Assembly: GCA_029204225.1 (NCBI GenBank)
Contig: CM055110.1
Span: 510,077 to 574,076, forward strand
From: Diphasiastrum complanatum
Lineage: Eukaryota; Streptophyta; Lycopodiopsida; Lycopodiales; Lycopodiaceae
Direction: 5' to 3'
DNA length: 64,000 bases
Below the pieces are notes generated by a model. The model was not told where the DNA came from, did not search any database, and was given only the letters and a program-made list of their open reading frames with translations. The first letter of the stretch is position 1; the number at the start of each line of letters is the position of its first letter. Positions 9,894 through 20,820 of the stretch are shown here, piece by piece. Both the position numbers and the translations under genes were made by a program.

Positions 9894-10932
9894 TCAACTG
9901 GGACTCAAGTAGACTTTCTCACCAGCAGAGAACTGCACATCCCGTCTGTATGGATCTGCATAATGCCTGGACTGCCTGATGCTACGCTTAGCATGTTCTA
10001 TCATCTGGTTTAGGTCCTCTAAAAAGTTTCTGGCTGCTTCAACTTTTTCTTGTTTAAACCCTACAGCTGTGGGTGAGCATGGCTGAAAACCATACATCAG
10101 CATAAATGGGCTTTATCCCGTAGCTGAATGTTTGGTATTGTTGTAAGCAAACTCTAATATCAAGAGATACTCCTCCCAATTAGTCTGTTTCTTGCTGACG
10201 TATGCATGAAGCATATCCTCCAGCACCTGATTTACCCTATCTGTTTGACCGTCCGTCTGTGGATGGTCGGTGGTACTCATATTAAGTTTAGTATGGAGAT
10301 GATGGAATACTGCCCTCCAAAAATTTCCAGTAAACTTACTGTCCTGGTCGCTGACTATGCCGGAAGGTAGACCGTACAATTTAAATAGCCCGTCTCCAAA
10401 CAACCTCGCTAACTCTGGAGCTCTAACGGTTGTTTTGGTCAAAATGAAATGAGCCAATTTTGGTCAGACGGTCAACTGTGACCCATACAGCGTCATTACC
10501 CTTTTGGGTTTTAGGCAGGCCTACTATAAAATCCATGGAGATACTCTTCCATTTACCAGCTGGTATTTCTAAGGGATGCAACAACCCTCCTGCCTTTAAA
10601 CGCTCTGCTTTGTTTACTTGACATTTCTGGCAATTGGTTACATGCTAGTGGACGTCCTTTTTCATGCTGGGCCAGAAAAATTGCCTACGAAGAAGCTCAT
10701 AGGTCTTCTGTATGCCTGGGTGTCCCGCACTAGGATTGTCATGACATTCATATAGGACCTGCTGCCTATAATCCTCTGAATTGGCATATTCCTTGACAAA
10801 TCGTCTGTAATATCCCGCCATACCAAGAAAGATTTGAAGTTCCAAAATATTCTGAGGTCTCAGCCAACTGAGTATGGCTTTAATCTTATTTGGGTCCATC
10901 TTAATCCCATCTGAAGAGATAATGTGACCCAA
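9894..10932 (-). pseudogene. Gypsy copy 1: RT/integrase fusion and decayed integrase
   Basis: At 10645-10932 the frame reads FVKEYA followed at once by [14 protein letters not shown]. The RT tail is thus joined in frame to the integrase zinc-binding region ([19 protein letters not shown]), whereas the young copy has 283 codons between them. A CAG-to-TAG stop follows. The integrase core continues at 10113-10457 (LYGLPSGIVSDQDSKFTGNF, HHLHTKLN, DHPQTDGQTDRVNQ) and at 9894-10103. Most of the C-terminal chromodomain region of the young copy is missing or frameshifted. It is non-functional. Confidence 0.9.
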
Positions 10933-11001
10933 ATATGCTACTTCTTCAACGAAGAATTCACACTTGGATTGTTTAGCATAAAGCTTATGCTTTCTGAGCA
11001 G

Positions 11002-13416
11002 TCAAAACACCTTTCTGAGGTGTTTTAGATGCTCCTTCCTGGTTTTGCTGTAAACGAGGATGTCATCTAAAAATACGACTACAAATTTACCCAAGTATGG
11101 TCTGAGGACACTGTTCATCAAGGTCATAAAGGTAGCTGGAGCATTTGTGAGCCCAAATGGCATCACCTTAAACTCATAATGACCGTGACGAGTCCTAAAA
11201 GCTGTTTTCGAGACATCTTCCGATTTTATACGGACTTGATGATATCCCGATCTGAGGTCTATTTTGCTGAAAAACTTAGCCCCGTCGAGTTGATCAAACA
11301 ACTCGTCTGCCCGAGGCATAGGGTATTTATTCTTAATTGTGACTTTATTGAGGGCTCTGTAATCTACGCAAAGACGCATAGACCCCTCCTTCTTTTTCAC
11401 CAATAGGACTGGTGAGGCCCATGGTGAACTACTGGTCTGAATTTGGCCTTTCCCAAGATAGTCTGTTAACTGCCTAGTTATTTCTTCATCCTCTGTTCGG
11501 CTGACCCGATACGGAGGTTTAGAAATAGGTGCTGTACCTGGTACTAGGTTTATTACATGATCTACCTCTCTGCTAGGTGGTAAACCATGTGGCAAATCTT
11601 CAGGAAAAACATCTTTAAATTTAGACAATAAAGTTTCTAATTTACTGATTTTCTGCTGAATAGAACTGGAAATAGAAGCTTCAGGAATAAACTGAAAGTC
11701 ACATAAGAATACCTGATGGTCTTCGTCTCCGATTAGCTGACAGAGCTCTGAACTGCAGACCATAGGGCTGTTGGGAACATCATGCTCCCCATGCAACTGG
11801 ATCTCTCGGCCTTTATACTGAAAGCTGAGGGTGTTCTCCTGATAGTTTCTGTGGAGGGAAGGTCCTAAACTGTAGAGCCAATCTCTCCCGAGAACAATGT
11901 CTGTTCGATCCAGGTGCATTATCTGAAAGTTTATTTGATCTTGGTACTCCTGAATACCAAGATTTAACTTACTTACCATAGTTTCCCATATTTTTTTATC
12001 TTCACCCTTAGCTAATGAAACTATGTACCTATGCTGACTAGGTACTTCTGGTAGTTTAAGCTTTTTAACCAGGGTGTGGTTGATGAAATTATGAGTTGCC
12101 CCATCATCAACCATGACTCTTACTGACTGGTTACCAACTTTCCCATGCATACGTACTAGGTCATGCGGCCCAAAGCTGAAGGGTCTCGCTAGCATTGCAG
12201 AGGTCAGCTGGCAACAGTGTTCATGATCTTCATGATAGACTTTGATCTCGGAAGCTGCCGAGTCACTGGGGAAACATACAGTCTGAACAAGATGAACTTG
12301 TTTTTTATCTTTCTTATCTTTTTTAGTGAAAGGCCCCTTGGGACACTGTCTGACTGTGTGTCCCTTGCCCATACACACAAAGCACAAACGTTCTTGTTTG
12401 GCTTTCTCAAAATCATCTGGTTTTAAGGGCTGTATGAGTGAAGGGCGTTTCTGAGGAGCTTCACCTTTAAATTTATCTTCTTTCTTTCTTTTTAAAAATT
12501 TCTTTTTAAATTGAAAGTCTTTCTGAGGAAGCTGCTCAGAAAGTGGTTGCTGTCTCGCTCTCTTCCTACCCACTGAATCATCATAGATTTGAGCATATCT
12601 GAGAGCTTGCTCAAGGGTAGTAGGCGAGTTTCTCTGGACCTCTACTTTATATTCATCTTTGAGGCCACGGACAAATCCCCTGATTTTTTGATAGTCATCC
12701 ATATTTTTAATCTTTAAAATTGCCTCTCGATACTGCGAGATATATTGGATGAGGGACTTGTCCATTACTGTTCTTTCCCAGGCTTCCCAGGCTCTATCAA
12801 GTTCATTCTCTGGTAGAAATTCTCTTAGGAAAGCTTCTTCAAAAGCTCTCCATGACCGGGGAGTCTGCCCAGTCTCCTGGAGATTTAACCACCACTTATA
12901 GGCCATAGGCCCTAAAGAAAGACTGGCCTCAATTGCTTGCAAATGGTCAGGGGTCTGTTTAAGAGCATGAATGTTCTTCCATTTGCTGAGGAAGGTTTGT
13001 AGAATATCTGCATTTCTATCCTTCTCTTCCCCATTAAAAGTAGGAGGCTTTAAATCTTTAAAAACACTGGGGTGAGACCGTAAAGTCTCACCCGAAACTG
13101 ATGGAAGTGGAGAAGGGGATAACTGAGAAGTGGAGGGAAGGCTTCCTTTCGCGGAACTCAAAATCAAGTTTTTGAGTTCAGCGAACGAGTCGTCCACACT
13201 GGACTTGAAATTGGCTAATGCCAGCTTTAGTTCATCCACCTCTGTTACCAATTGGAGGAACTGCTCCTTGGTAACCAGTTCGTCGAGTTCTTCGGCGAAC
13301 TGTTCCTGTTCTTCTACTTCCATAGGTTCCTTCCCTTTTCTGTAAGCCAAGGCTTCTGTTTCAAGTTCGTCGAAGCCTCTCTCCTGGGGTTGATCAGGTC
13401 CCTGAGGAGTGGTCAT
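11002..13416 (-). pseudogene. Gypsy copy 1: gag-protease-RT frame ended by a nonsense mutation
   Basis: An 804-residue open frame. The N-terminal gag has an acidic, coiled-coil-prone start and a capsid-like region ([19 protein letters not shown]). A CCHC knuckle, [14 protein letters not shown], lies near residue 345. A retropepsin motif, [12 protein letters not shown], lies near residue 435; it has DDG where DSG or DTG is usual. The RT contains [20 protein letters not shown] and the catalytic FLDD. It stops after HLKHLRKVF because a CGA arginine codon of the young copy is TGA here (near 11007), a CpG-type transition. Up to that point it is nearly identical to the copy at 29229-33056. Confidence 0.92.
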
Positions 13417-13433
13417 CTTCGAAACTGAAAGAG

Positions 13434-14202
13434 AGCTACCTTAACTTCTGAAGGAAAAAAGTCTAAAAGACTAATTTACAACTGTACAAGGGAAAGGAAA
13501 GATGACTTAGCTGTTTCTGAGGACTGTACTTCCAAAGAAAGAATGAAGAGGAACCCTTTCAGCTCTTTTCCCCAAGATTTCAGACCTACTGTTCCGAAAA
13601 ATGCCAGTTTGAGGCTTCAAAACGGTACTAAATTTCCCGGTTTTTTGAGGATAATAGCTCGCTGGTCTGATTGCAATCCAACTTGTCCACAAAAAGGCAA
13701 ATCTGAAGTCCAAAAACCCTTCTGAGTTCTGAAATTTCAGAAGTCTCCTACTCGCTGATCTGGTAGGAATCCTCTTGCTCCAAATCTCTGACGTTGGGGC
13801 CCAAAAACTTGTTGAAAAACCAGATTTTCAGAAGCACTGGCAGCGCTGGCCCTGCTCCTCTTTTTTGGCTTCCAACTCGCTGAGAACCAGTAACTTTTTC
13901 CCTGGAAATCGGATGTAGGTCTCTGACTGTACAGCGATGGAGGTGCTGGCTTCTTCCTACTCTAATTTCGCTGGGAAAACTACGAAGAATCCTCTGAACT
14001 CAGTGAGAAACAGCTGTTTTTTCAGCGAGTTACCTACACTTGGAATCTAACTCCTTGCTACTGTGATTTCTCAGTGGAAATCAGAAGTTTGAAGGCTGCT
14101 CCTACAGCGATCCTCCTCCTCTATTCCTCTCTGAGAATCTGAGAAACACTTCCTATCTTCTGATAGCTTTCTCTACTACTGTCCTGAACTCCCTAGGATG
14201 GA
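13434..14202 (-). other. Gypsy copy 1 untranslated leader
   Basis: Non-coding sequence between the primer site and the gag start at 13416. It aligns to the leader of the young copy (33074-33934) only in patches, so the leader has changed faster than the coding region. No open frame of note. Confidence 0.6.
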
Positions 14203-14218
14203 GATGGCTCTGATACCA
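14203..14218 (-). promoter_or_regulatory. Primer-binding site (initiator tRNA-Met), gypsy copy 1
   Basis: The minus strand reads TGGTATCAGAGCCATC one base inside the 5' LTR. This is the standard complement of the 3' end of plant initiator tRNA-Met, used to prime minus-strand cDNA. Confidence 0.92.
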
Positions 14219-14219
14219 G

Positions 14220-14577
14220 TGTAATAGATCCTAACACCACAGTAGGGCAAACACTAACTGATCCACCCAACCTTGCCTACTCCCTGATATAGAGTAAGCC
14301 CCTCCTACGACAGTGTGAGGACTGGTAGCATGCAACTGCCAAGTGTCGGCCACGTGGCACTGACGTGGCCGACTGCACGTCGGGACCCAACTGGGGGCCC
14401 TATCCTGCTGACAGGGTCCCTAGGCTGTGTTAGGCCCGCCATGGCTATGGACCGTGCTGGGGCACACTACTCACACTGTCTTGCCCTGTTGGTCATGTAC
14501 GCTGGACACGACCCTGACTGTGGTATCTGACCTATCTGTGTTCTCTAGGGTTCGGCACTGGTTACGAGCTCGTAACA
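14220..14577 (-). repeat. Gypsy copy 1, 5' LTR
   Basis: 358 bp, with the same ends as the partner at 9233 but about 12 substitutions, several clustered near 14305-14310. It is followed at once by a degenerate CCTAAxx array rather than by a target duplication. Confidence 0.95.
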
Positions 14578-14698
14578 CTAAAGCCCAAAGCCCAATGTCT
14601 AGTGCCTAATGCCTAAAGCCTAACCCTAATGATATATGTATAAAGTCTAACCCTAATGCCTAATGTCTAATGCCTACTGCCTAAAGCCTAACCCTAAT
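14578..14698. repeat. Degenerate telomere-like heptamer array
   Basis: Units of about 7 bp such as CTAAAGC, CCAAAGC, CTAATGC and CCCTAAT are strung together from the first base after the gypsy LTR. The plant telomere unit is CCCTAAA on this strand. Only two or three units match it closely, so this is either an interstitial, decayed telomere-type tract or an unrelated CTAA-rich repeat. Confidence 0.6.
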
Positions 14699-14722
14699 GA
14701 TTAATTATTGGTTAAAGCGCGT

Positions 14723-14723
<1 letters not shown>

Positions 14724-14758
<35 letters not shown>
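14724..14758. repeat. (CA)n microsatellite
   Basis: About 17 CA units, flanked by GC-type variants. Confidence 0.95.
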
Positions 14759-14759
<1 letters not shown>

Positions 14760-14765
<6 letters not shown>

Positions 14766-15470
14766 CTTTCGAGCTCAACGAATGTTGGGCTGATCAAGCC
14801 AGGGCTTTGTTGAACTCAGAGCTCAGGTGATCAGCTTGGGCTTTGCTGAGATCAAAGCTCAACCCAAACACACAGCGTAAACACACGCATACACACAAAC
14901 ACACCCTCCATAAACCTTCTTAGAATTCTCGAGCCCCTCGGTTGTGCCATATGTCTGGCATACCTCCCTTCTGCATGAGCTATCAATCGCCATCAAGCCT
15001 AACACGCGCGAGCGTATCGTCGCCGGACCCCTGCTCTGTAACTTTGCCTGTGCACTTCTTGAAGAGAAGGTTCGCAAAAATTGGAGCCTCGGTTTAACAT
15101 TCAGCCAGGCAGCAAGATTGGGTGTTGTAGTATAGTTTATCTTGCCTGTCAGAGGATACACGGGTAGTGTTCACTCTTGAACTGTACTCACATTAAATGA
15201 AAATGAAAGTCATGATGCTCAACAATGGATCACAATGTTGCTTGGTTGAACACCTATCAGATTCCTACTTCTACTTGCTGCAAAACGGATAGATTCTTGA
15301 AGGTTTCTCGGTTGAAGCTTTGCTAGGCCGGTCTTCTGGTGCTTCGTAGTTGGCCCTTGATGAACAGAGGAACTCTTCCTCTTTTGAGAAGCCACTTGAG
15401 GTGCGTCTTGTGTTGTAGACTTAGAGGCTGGCTTGGTTCTCTTGGCTAGTGCTTGTTGAGGGTATGACAG
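14760..15470. other. Unassigned intron stretch with a lysine-rich minus-strand frame
   Basis: The minus strand is open from 15572 to 15219 and contains AKRTKPASKSTTQDAPQVAS and KRKSSSVHQGPTTKHQKTG, a basic, serine-rich sequence ending in a stop. I recognise no domain. It may be a gag-like remnant or a chance frame. The rest shows nothing. Confidence 0.25.
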
Positions 15471-15999
15471 TGTAAATAAATGAATTAGCCAATAATAGTT
15501 GTGAGGGTTGTGGCATCCTGCGTGTATAAGCCCATGGCCCAATGAGCACTTGTAAATAAATAATTTTGGCAATAAACTTGACTTTGGGCCATGTAATTAA
15601 AATAATATTAGAAGGCCAAAGTTAAGCTTAAGTTAAGTTACTAAGTTTTTTGGGATTAGTCAAAAGTCAAATGGTGGTAGGTGGGGTGTGTTTCTTCTTA
15701 CACCATAGATTCATTTGTGTTTCTTGTGGATGGTGTGGATTACAATCCCATCTTTTGCAAGTAGCCAATAGGAAGCAAGGGGCAAGGGCCACCCCAAGGA
15801 TAAAAAGGCACCATTTGTAACCCATTTCTATGCTTAGTTGAGAGGAGGAGACTCTACTATTTTGAGGGATCAAGCATCCTCATTTGCTAATCAATCTTGC
15901 TTATGTTCTTATTGTATTTTGCTTATTGTTTTGAGTTTCCCTTGTTTGTGCTAGTTAAGGTTTCTCCATACTCATTGAGTCTTTTGTACCGACAAGACA
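15471..15999 (+). repeat. Old solo-LTR-like repeat, copy 2
   Basis: Starts TGTAAATA and can be drawn to a CA end at 15999, just before LINE A. It shares ordered blocks with 4477-5027 in the same orientation. A TATA-like sequence (GGATAAAAAGG) lies near 15800. No primer site or internal region follows, and no target duplication was identified. Confidence 0.4.
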
Positions 16000-16009
16000 T
16001 TAGTAAAGC

Positions 16010-16983
16010 TTCTCTCTCTCTCTCCCACCCCCTCGCAGGCCCTTCCCTCCCCCTCGCTGCCTGCTCAGCCTACTCCCGCCCCTCCCACCCACTCGCTGGC
16101 CCTTCCCACCCCCTCGCTGTCTGCTCAGCCTACTCCCGCCCCTCCCACCCCCTCGCTGGCCCTTCCCAACCCCTCGCTGCCTGCTCACAGTCCTCCCCCC
16201 TCTTCCTTGGCCCTCTCCTTTCTCCATGGTTCTCCTGCCCCCTCCCATTATCCTCTCTCATTCCCTAAAGAAGCCTACTCTCCTACGAAAGCATTTGAAC
16301 AGTACCTTCTCTCTTGCATTGAACAGATTACACTGGAATCTAGCTATCTGAGGATGGATATGGGTCAATTGAAAACCACAATACAAGCTATGGCAATCGA
16401 GAAGCAAACTATGATGGCCCGGATCATATCTTTGGAAGAGACCTTGAGCAGGAAAGAAGAACCCGCCAGCACCACAAAGATCCAAGAATTGGAGGAACGG
16501 ATTGAGCAACATAAGGCGGAAACCAGAACATGGGCCTCTCTATTCAAAGAAGACGCGAAAGAAGGTACACACACTTTCAATAGCATCATCTCAGCCACCA
16601 TATCCGAAGAAGGAATGCGGAAGTATAAATCTCTGAATGTGCGGGTGCGAGGAATTGAAGATACTAAGGCTCCAGTTACCGAAGCATCCAGTTTCCTCAC
16701 GGATACACTTTCCCACCATCACAACGGAATGGAAAAAGCGTGGAGAACTAAAAGAGATCCAACTACACTCATCATACGGTTCACGGGAATAGAGGAGCGG
16801 CAAGCTGTCCTTAGGCTACGAGCTAGGCTGAGAGGTACCCTTGTCTTCATGGACGATGATCTCACACCTATGCAAGTTGCCGAAAGGAGGAAGGTTTTCA
16901 GCGAAGCCAAAGCACTGGAAAAAAAGGTGATATATCGGGATGGTAAGGCCCGATACATTGACCCCCAAAAATCTGAGGCATAG
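16010..16983 (+). CDS. LINE A ORF1: proline-rich repeats, coiled coil, RRM-like and C-terminal domains
   Basis: The frame is open from the TC run to the TAG at 16981-16983. It begins with tandem PTPSLALP/PAPPTPSL repeats encoded by a CCCCCTCGCTG minisatellite. A helical segment follows (KQTMMARIISLEETLSRKEE, IQELEERIEQHKAE), then an RRM-like fold with LNVRVRGIED and LIIRFTGIEERQAV. A C-terminal domain with FMDDDLTPMQVAERRKVF and VIYRDGKARYI closes it. This order is that of vertebrate-type L1 ORF1 RNA chaperones rather than the CCHC-knuckle ORF1 usual in flowering-plant LINEs. Inferred role: binding of LINE RNA and trimerisation. No knuckle is seen. There is no ATG at the truncated 5' end; LINE B shows the start as MARKKGS. 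Confidence 0.8.
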
Positions 16984-16989
16984 GGATTT

Positions 16990-17022
16990 GGGCCCCCGGA
17001 CTTAGGAGCGGTTCGGGGGCCC
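16990..17022 (+). promoter_or_regulatory. Inter-ORF hairpin immediately after the ORF1 stop (LINE A)
   Basis: GGGCCCCCGGAC (16990-17001) and GTTCGGGGGCCC (17011-17022) form a 12-bp stem with one G-U pair and a 9-nt loop. It starts 6 nt after the TAG. The same structure occurs in LINE B at 38871-38904 (with one extra C) and, in different sequence, in the fragment at 768-799. The position suggests a role in expressing ORF2, which lacks an upstream ATG here. Confidence 0.75.
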
Positions 17023-17033
17023 TCACAAAAGCA

Positions 17034-20000
17034 TTGCGGTTAAGTTTATGGAACTGCAATGGTATCCATTCTTCAGCTACAGCAGGAGACTTTAGAGATT
17101 TTTGTACTACAGGGGATATCCTTATACTTACTGAGACACATGAGAGTCCTGAGAGAGGACTTCCTTGCATTGAGGAATTTTGCTGGCTTTCTACTTGCAG
17201 AGGGAAGACGAGGGCACTGACTAGTCGCGGTTCAGGTGGTGTTGCTTGCTTATTTCGAGACTCTCTCCAGCCATGGGTCGAGCTACTATACACTGACGAG
17301 CAAGCTCGCTATATCTGGATCAGGTTGGACCACAGGTTGATGGAGTTAGATCGTGACATATTCTTGGCTATTTGTTATTTCCCTCCAGAGACATCAGCTT
17401 TCAACTCAGAGGAGGAGTCACCTTTCATGAATATTTCATCGGACATTATCAGATATGAGGATTGAGGATATATTCTTCTAGCGGGGGACTTCAATGCCAG
17501 GACTGGGTCTAGGCAAACGGAATTTCACAGAGCAGCAGATGACCCACAACGGATACATGCACTTGATTGGGATGATCTTGGTCTTATACGGCGATCGGCG
17601 GATGCAGCGGGTCCAGTCACATCATATGGCGAGCAGATGCTTCAGTTGGGTGAGGCTCATGGACTGGCCATTTATAATGGCCTTCTTCAGCTGCCAGGCT
17701 CCGGTGACTACACTTGCTTCCCACATAGTGGAGGACATAGCGTCGTCGACTATTTCATGGGTTCACCGCTTCTCCTTCACTTCATTTCATCCTTCTCTGT
17801 ACACCGCACCACTCTTTCTGATCATTCATATCTCTCACTCTCTGTCGGTCATCTCCACATCACACCTATTTTCTCTTCGACCCCTACAGCTAAACCCACC
17901 TACCGCTACACTTCACATCACAGACCACTATACAGAGAAGCCCTCTCCGATCTCCTTACCTATTTCCCATATGAGCATACTTTAGAGGAGCAGTCCCTCT
18001 TTCTTGTCCAGACCATCCATACTGCAGCTTCCATTGCCTTTCCATCCCCACGGCCCAAAGACCAGCAACGTCATAGACCCTATAACCCCTGGTATGATCA
18101 GGAATGCATCCAGCTACATCAGAACCTCATATATGCTTGCTCCCATCTTCCTCATCTGACCAAAACCATATCTCGTGTCTACCGCAGAACCACCAAAAAA
18201 AAGAAAATCGCATACGAGATTGGTCAGGGTAAGAAACTGATGGATCTCCTCTTTAGTTCTTCCTCAGGTTCATTCTGGAAGAGGTTCCTTCCACTGTCAC
18301 CCCCACCACGGATCACAGACCTCGGCACTTGGGTCGCATATGCCACATCATTGTACACCATCCCAGATACCCCTCCTCTTCCCACCTCCTGTCTCACGGA
18401 TACTTCTGCCATATTCACTAACGAACTTATAGAAAAGGCCATCACACGACTCCATTCCCATAAAGCCAAAGACATTGATGAGCTAGAGGCTGAACTTCTA
18501 AAGTATGCTCCCGACATCCTCTCACCCTTTCTCTCCATCCTATTCAACCGAGCTGTCACCTCTGATTTTCCCTCTCCATGGTCCACAAACCTCATTCACC
18601 CTATCCACAAAGGCGGGGACCCCATGAAAGTTGACAACTACCGCACCATTATGATCAGTCATCTATTCGCTAAAGTATATGGTTCTATCCTACAGTCAGA
18701 CATCAGTACAGAGATGGATGCTAGATCACTCCATGCCATTCGACGGGCGGGTTTCAGACCGGGATATACTACATCGGATCATATCTTCACTTTGAGGTCC
18801 ATCATTGAGGAGGCTAAGGCCAAGAGGGAGCGCGTATACTGCTGCTTTGTGGATTTCTGCAAGGCATTTGACTCCGTGCCTAGGCATTTATTGATACAGA
18901 GACTTCATGATCGGGGCTTTCAGGAGGATACTATACAGGCGGTAGTAGCATTGTACAGGCGAGTTATTGGCAGGGTCCGACTATCAGGAGTTATTTCACC
19001 GGAGGTGGTCAGTACTATTGGTGTCAAACAGGGATGTCCACTCTCTCCTACACTTTTTGGTCTTTACATTGACGAGCTAGAGCATGTTATACAGAGTGAT
19101 GGAGGGGAGGGTTGTACATTGGGCGACCTCATTATTGTTATTCTCCTTTATGCTGATGATGTGGTTTTGCTTTCACGGACGAGAGAGGGCTTGCAGCGAC
19201 ACTTAGATGCTCTTCTTTCTTTCTGCACACGGTGGGGTTTGTCGGTGAATGTGGCCAAAACTAAGGTTATGGTGTTCAACACCTCTAGGTCTTTCATGAT
19301 GCGGCAGGAGCTTCTATGGGATGGTCATCCCCTAGAGGTTGTTGATTCCTATACATATCTAGGAGTACTATTCTCGAGGCGAGACACGCAGCTATTTCAC
19401 GGGTACGGAAGGGCTATGCCTCACTGATAGATTTGGAGAGACTATGTTTCCGCTCACACATCAGAGATGCGACTAGTAAGTGTCGGCTCTTTGACACTAT
19501 GGTTGTGCCCTCAGCTATGTATGCTTCCGAGACATGGAGTACGGGTCTGACAGCTACTGATTGGGCATATATCTCTCGGCTCCAGATTCGTTTGCTCTCA
19601 CGGATGATACGGGCTAAGCCCTCAGTACCACACCAGATTATCCTGGCGGAGTTTGCGGTCCCCCCCATTCAGATTGAGGCCTTATTCCATATTGTGACAT
19701 TCATACAGAGGGTAGAGGATCTTCAGGACGGGAGTACACATTATGTAGTTGCAGCTTTATCTTCATCCCGGCGCCTACACTCAGAGGGACACCTTTTCTC
19801 ATGGTACTCCCAGGCTTGTCGTCTCCTCTCCACATTGGGTATCCAGATTAGTGATCTACCTGCGGGCACCCACCAGTACATCAGAGGCCTCCTTTACAGA
19901 TCATATCTTCATACCACTTGGCAGGGCCCATTGGGGACCAAGAGTGAATTTTATCGTACACACTTTCTATCTCTTGATCCGGCTGGCTGCCCCATAGTAT

Positions 20001-20638
20001 CTGGTTATTTGCTGAGGAGTATATCACATAGTCTGCGGATAGCGATGGGTCAGTTTCGGGTTTCTTCACATCAGCTGGCTATCGAGACTGGCAGATACAG
20101 TGGCACCCCACGAGAGGACCGGCTCTGTAGTATGTGTGTTATGCATGAGACTGAGGACGAGTCACATTTCCTCTTCAGATGTCCAGCCTACTATGAGATA
20201 CGGGGGCGGTACTACTGCTTGTTCAGAGAGCACCCAGTTACACTTTCTACCTTGATATCTTATGAGGACCCTAGATGTGTCGCACTTATGATCCGAGAGA
20301 TGTCAGACCTGAGGAGGAGGAGACTAGATGGTACACATTCCCTGACACAGCTGAGCATTGATGAGTGCATATCCCGTCGGAGACAGAGATCCGAGGTACC
20401 CATAGGCAGCGACTCAGATGGAGAGGCCGAGATTCCCGACTCCTTCGTACACCGGCATCAGAGACCATGTCGACGGCTAGAGAGACAGTCAGTTATTAGA
20501 TCACAGCCCAGAGCGCCACGGCAGCAGAGACGACACCGACGACCTATCCGGCGACAGAGGTCCAGGGCACATCTAATCACACCCTCACAGCATACCATCC
20601 ACCATTTCTTTCATGCTGCTGGGCATCGTGATATATGA
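17034..20638 (+). pseudogene. LINE A ORF2: endonuclease, reverse transcriptase, zinc region (one stop, one frameshift)
   Basis: The endonuclease starts at LSLWNCNGIHSS and has ILTETH, GSGGVACLF, GDFNART (17487 on) and SDHSYLSL. The RT has NYRTIMISHLFAKVYGSIL, FVDFCKAFDSVP, GVKQGCPLSPTLFGLYIDEL and the catalytic YADD near 19150. A zinc-binding region follows (LCSMCVMHETEDESHFLFRC), then an arginine-rich tail. A TGA at 17463-17465 sits just before GYILLAGDFNA. A deletion of roughly 13 bp near 19375 shifts the frame, so the last 400 residues read in another frame. The reading frame is -1 relative to ORF1 and has no ATG before the first endonuclease motif. The product would nick target DNA and reverse-transcribe LINE RNA; this copy cannot do so alone. 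Confidence 0.92.
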
Positions 20639-20820
20639 TTCCAGGCTATTGGATCCTGACTGGGCCAGCTGTCTTTATGCATTGTATTTGCAGTTATTTA
20701 GTTTTTATAGATGATTGAGCTTTAAGCTCCTATGTGCACACTTGACATGTACCTTTTCTTAGTCCTATGTACCTTAGGGTATTCAAGGACATTAATAAAA
20801 TCTTTCTTTCTTTCTTTCTT

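Larger units (their letters stand above)
9233..14577 (-). mobile_element. Ty3/gypsy chromovirus copy 1, internally deleted
   Basis: A minus-strand LTR retrotransposon with 358-bp LTRs at both ends, a tRNA-Met primer site beside the 14220 LTR and a purine tract (AAGGGGGAGGGAG on the minus strand) beside the 9233 LTR. The LTRs differ at about a dozen positions, so it is older than the copy at 27914-34309. Compared with that copy, 849 bp covering the end of reverse transcriptase, all of RNase H and the start of integrase are missing, removed in frame. No target duplication is present: the left flank is GTCTC inside a hAT fragment, and the right flank is CTAAA at the start of a telomere-like array. 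One side has therefore been lost or recombined. It sits in an intron and is co-oriented with the host gene. Confidence 0.9.

Noticed and set aside
10780-10800. Idea that the in-frame internal deletions are spliced introns copied back into DNA
   Set aside because: For gypsy copy 1 and LINE B, the missing segments, judged against intact copies, do not start with GT and end with AG. The copia cases lack an intact reference here.
12204-12426. Open frames MILRKPNKN... and MFMIFMI... within gypsy gag, repeated at 31844
   Set aside because: They are shadow frames of the gag-pol coding sequence, duplicated because the element is duplicated.
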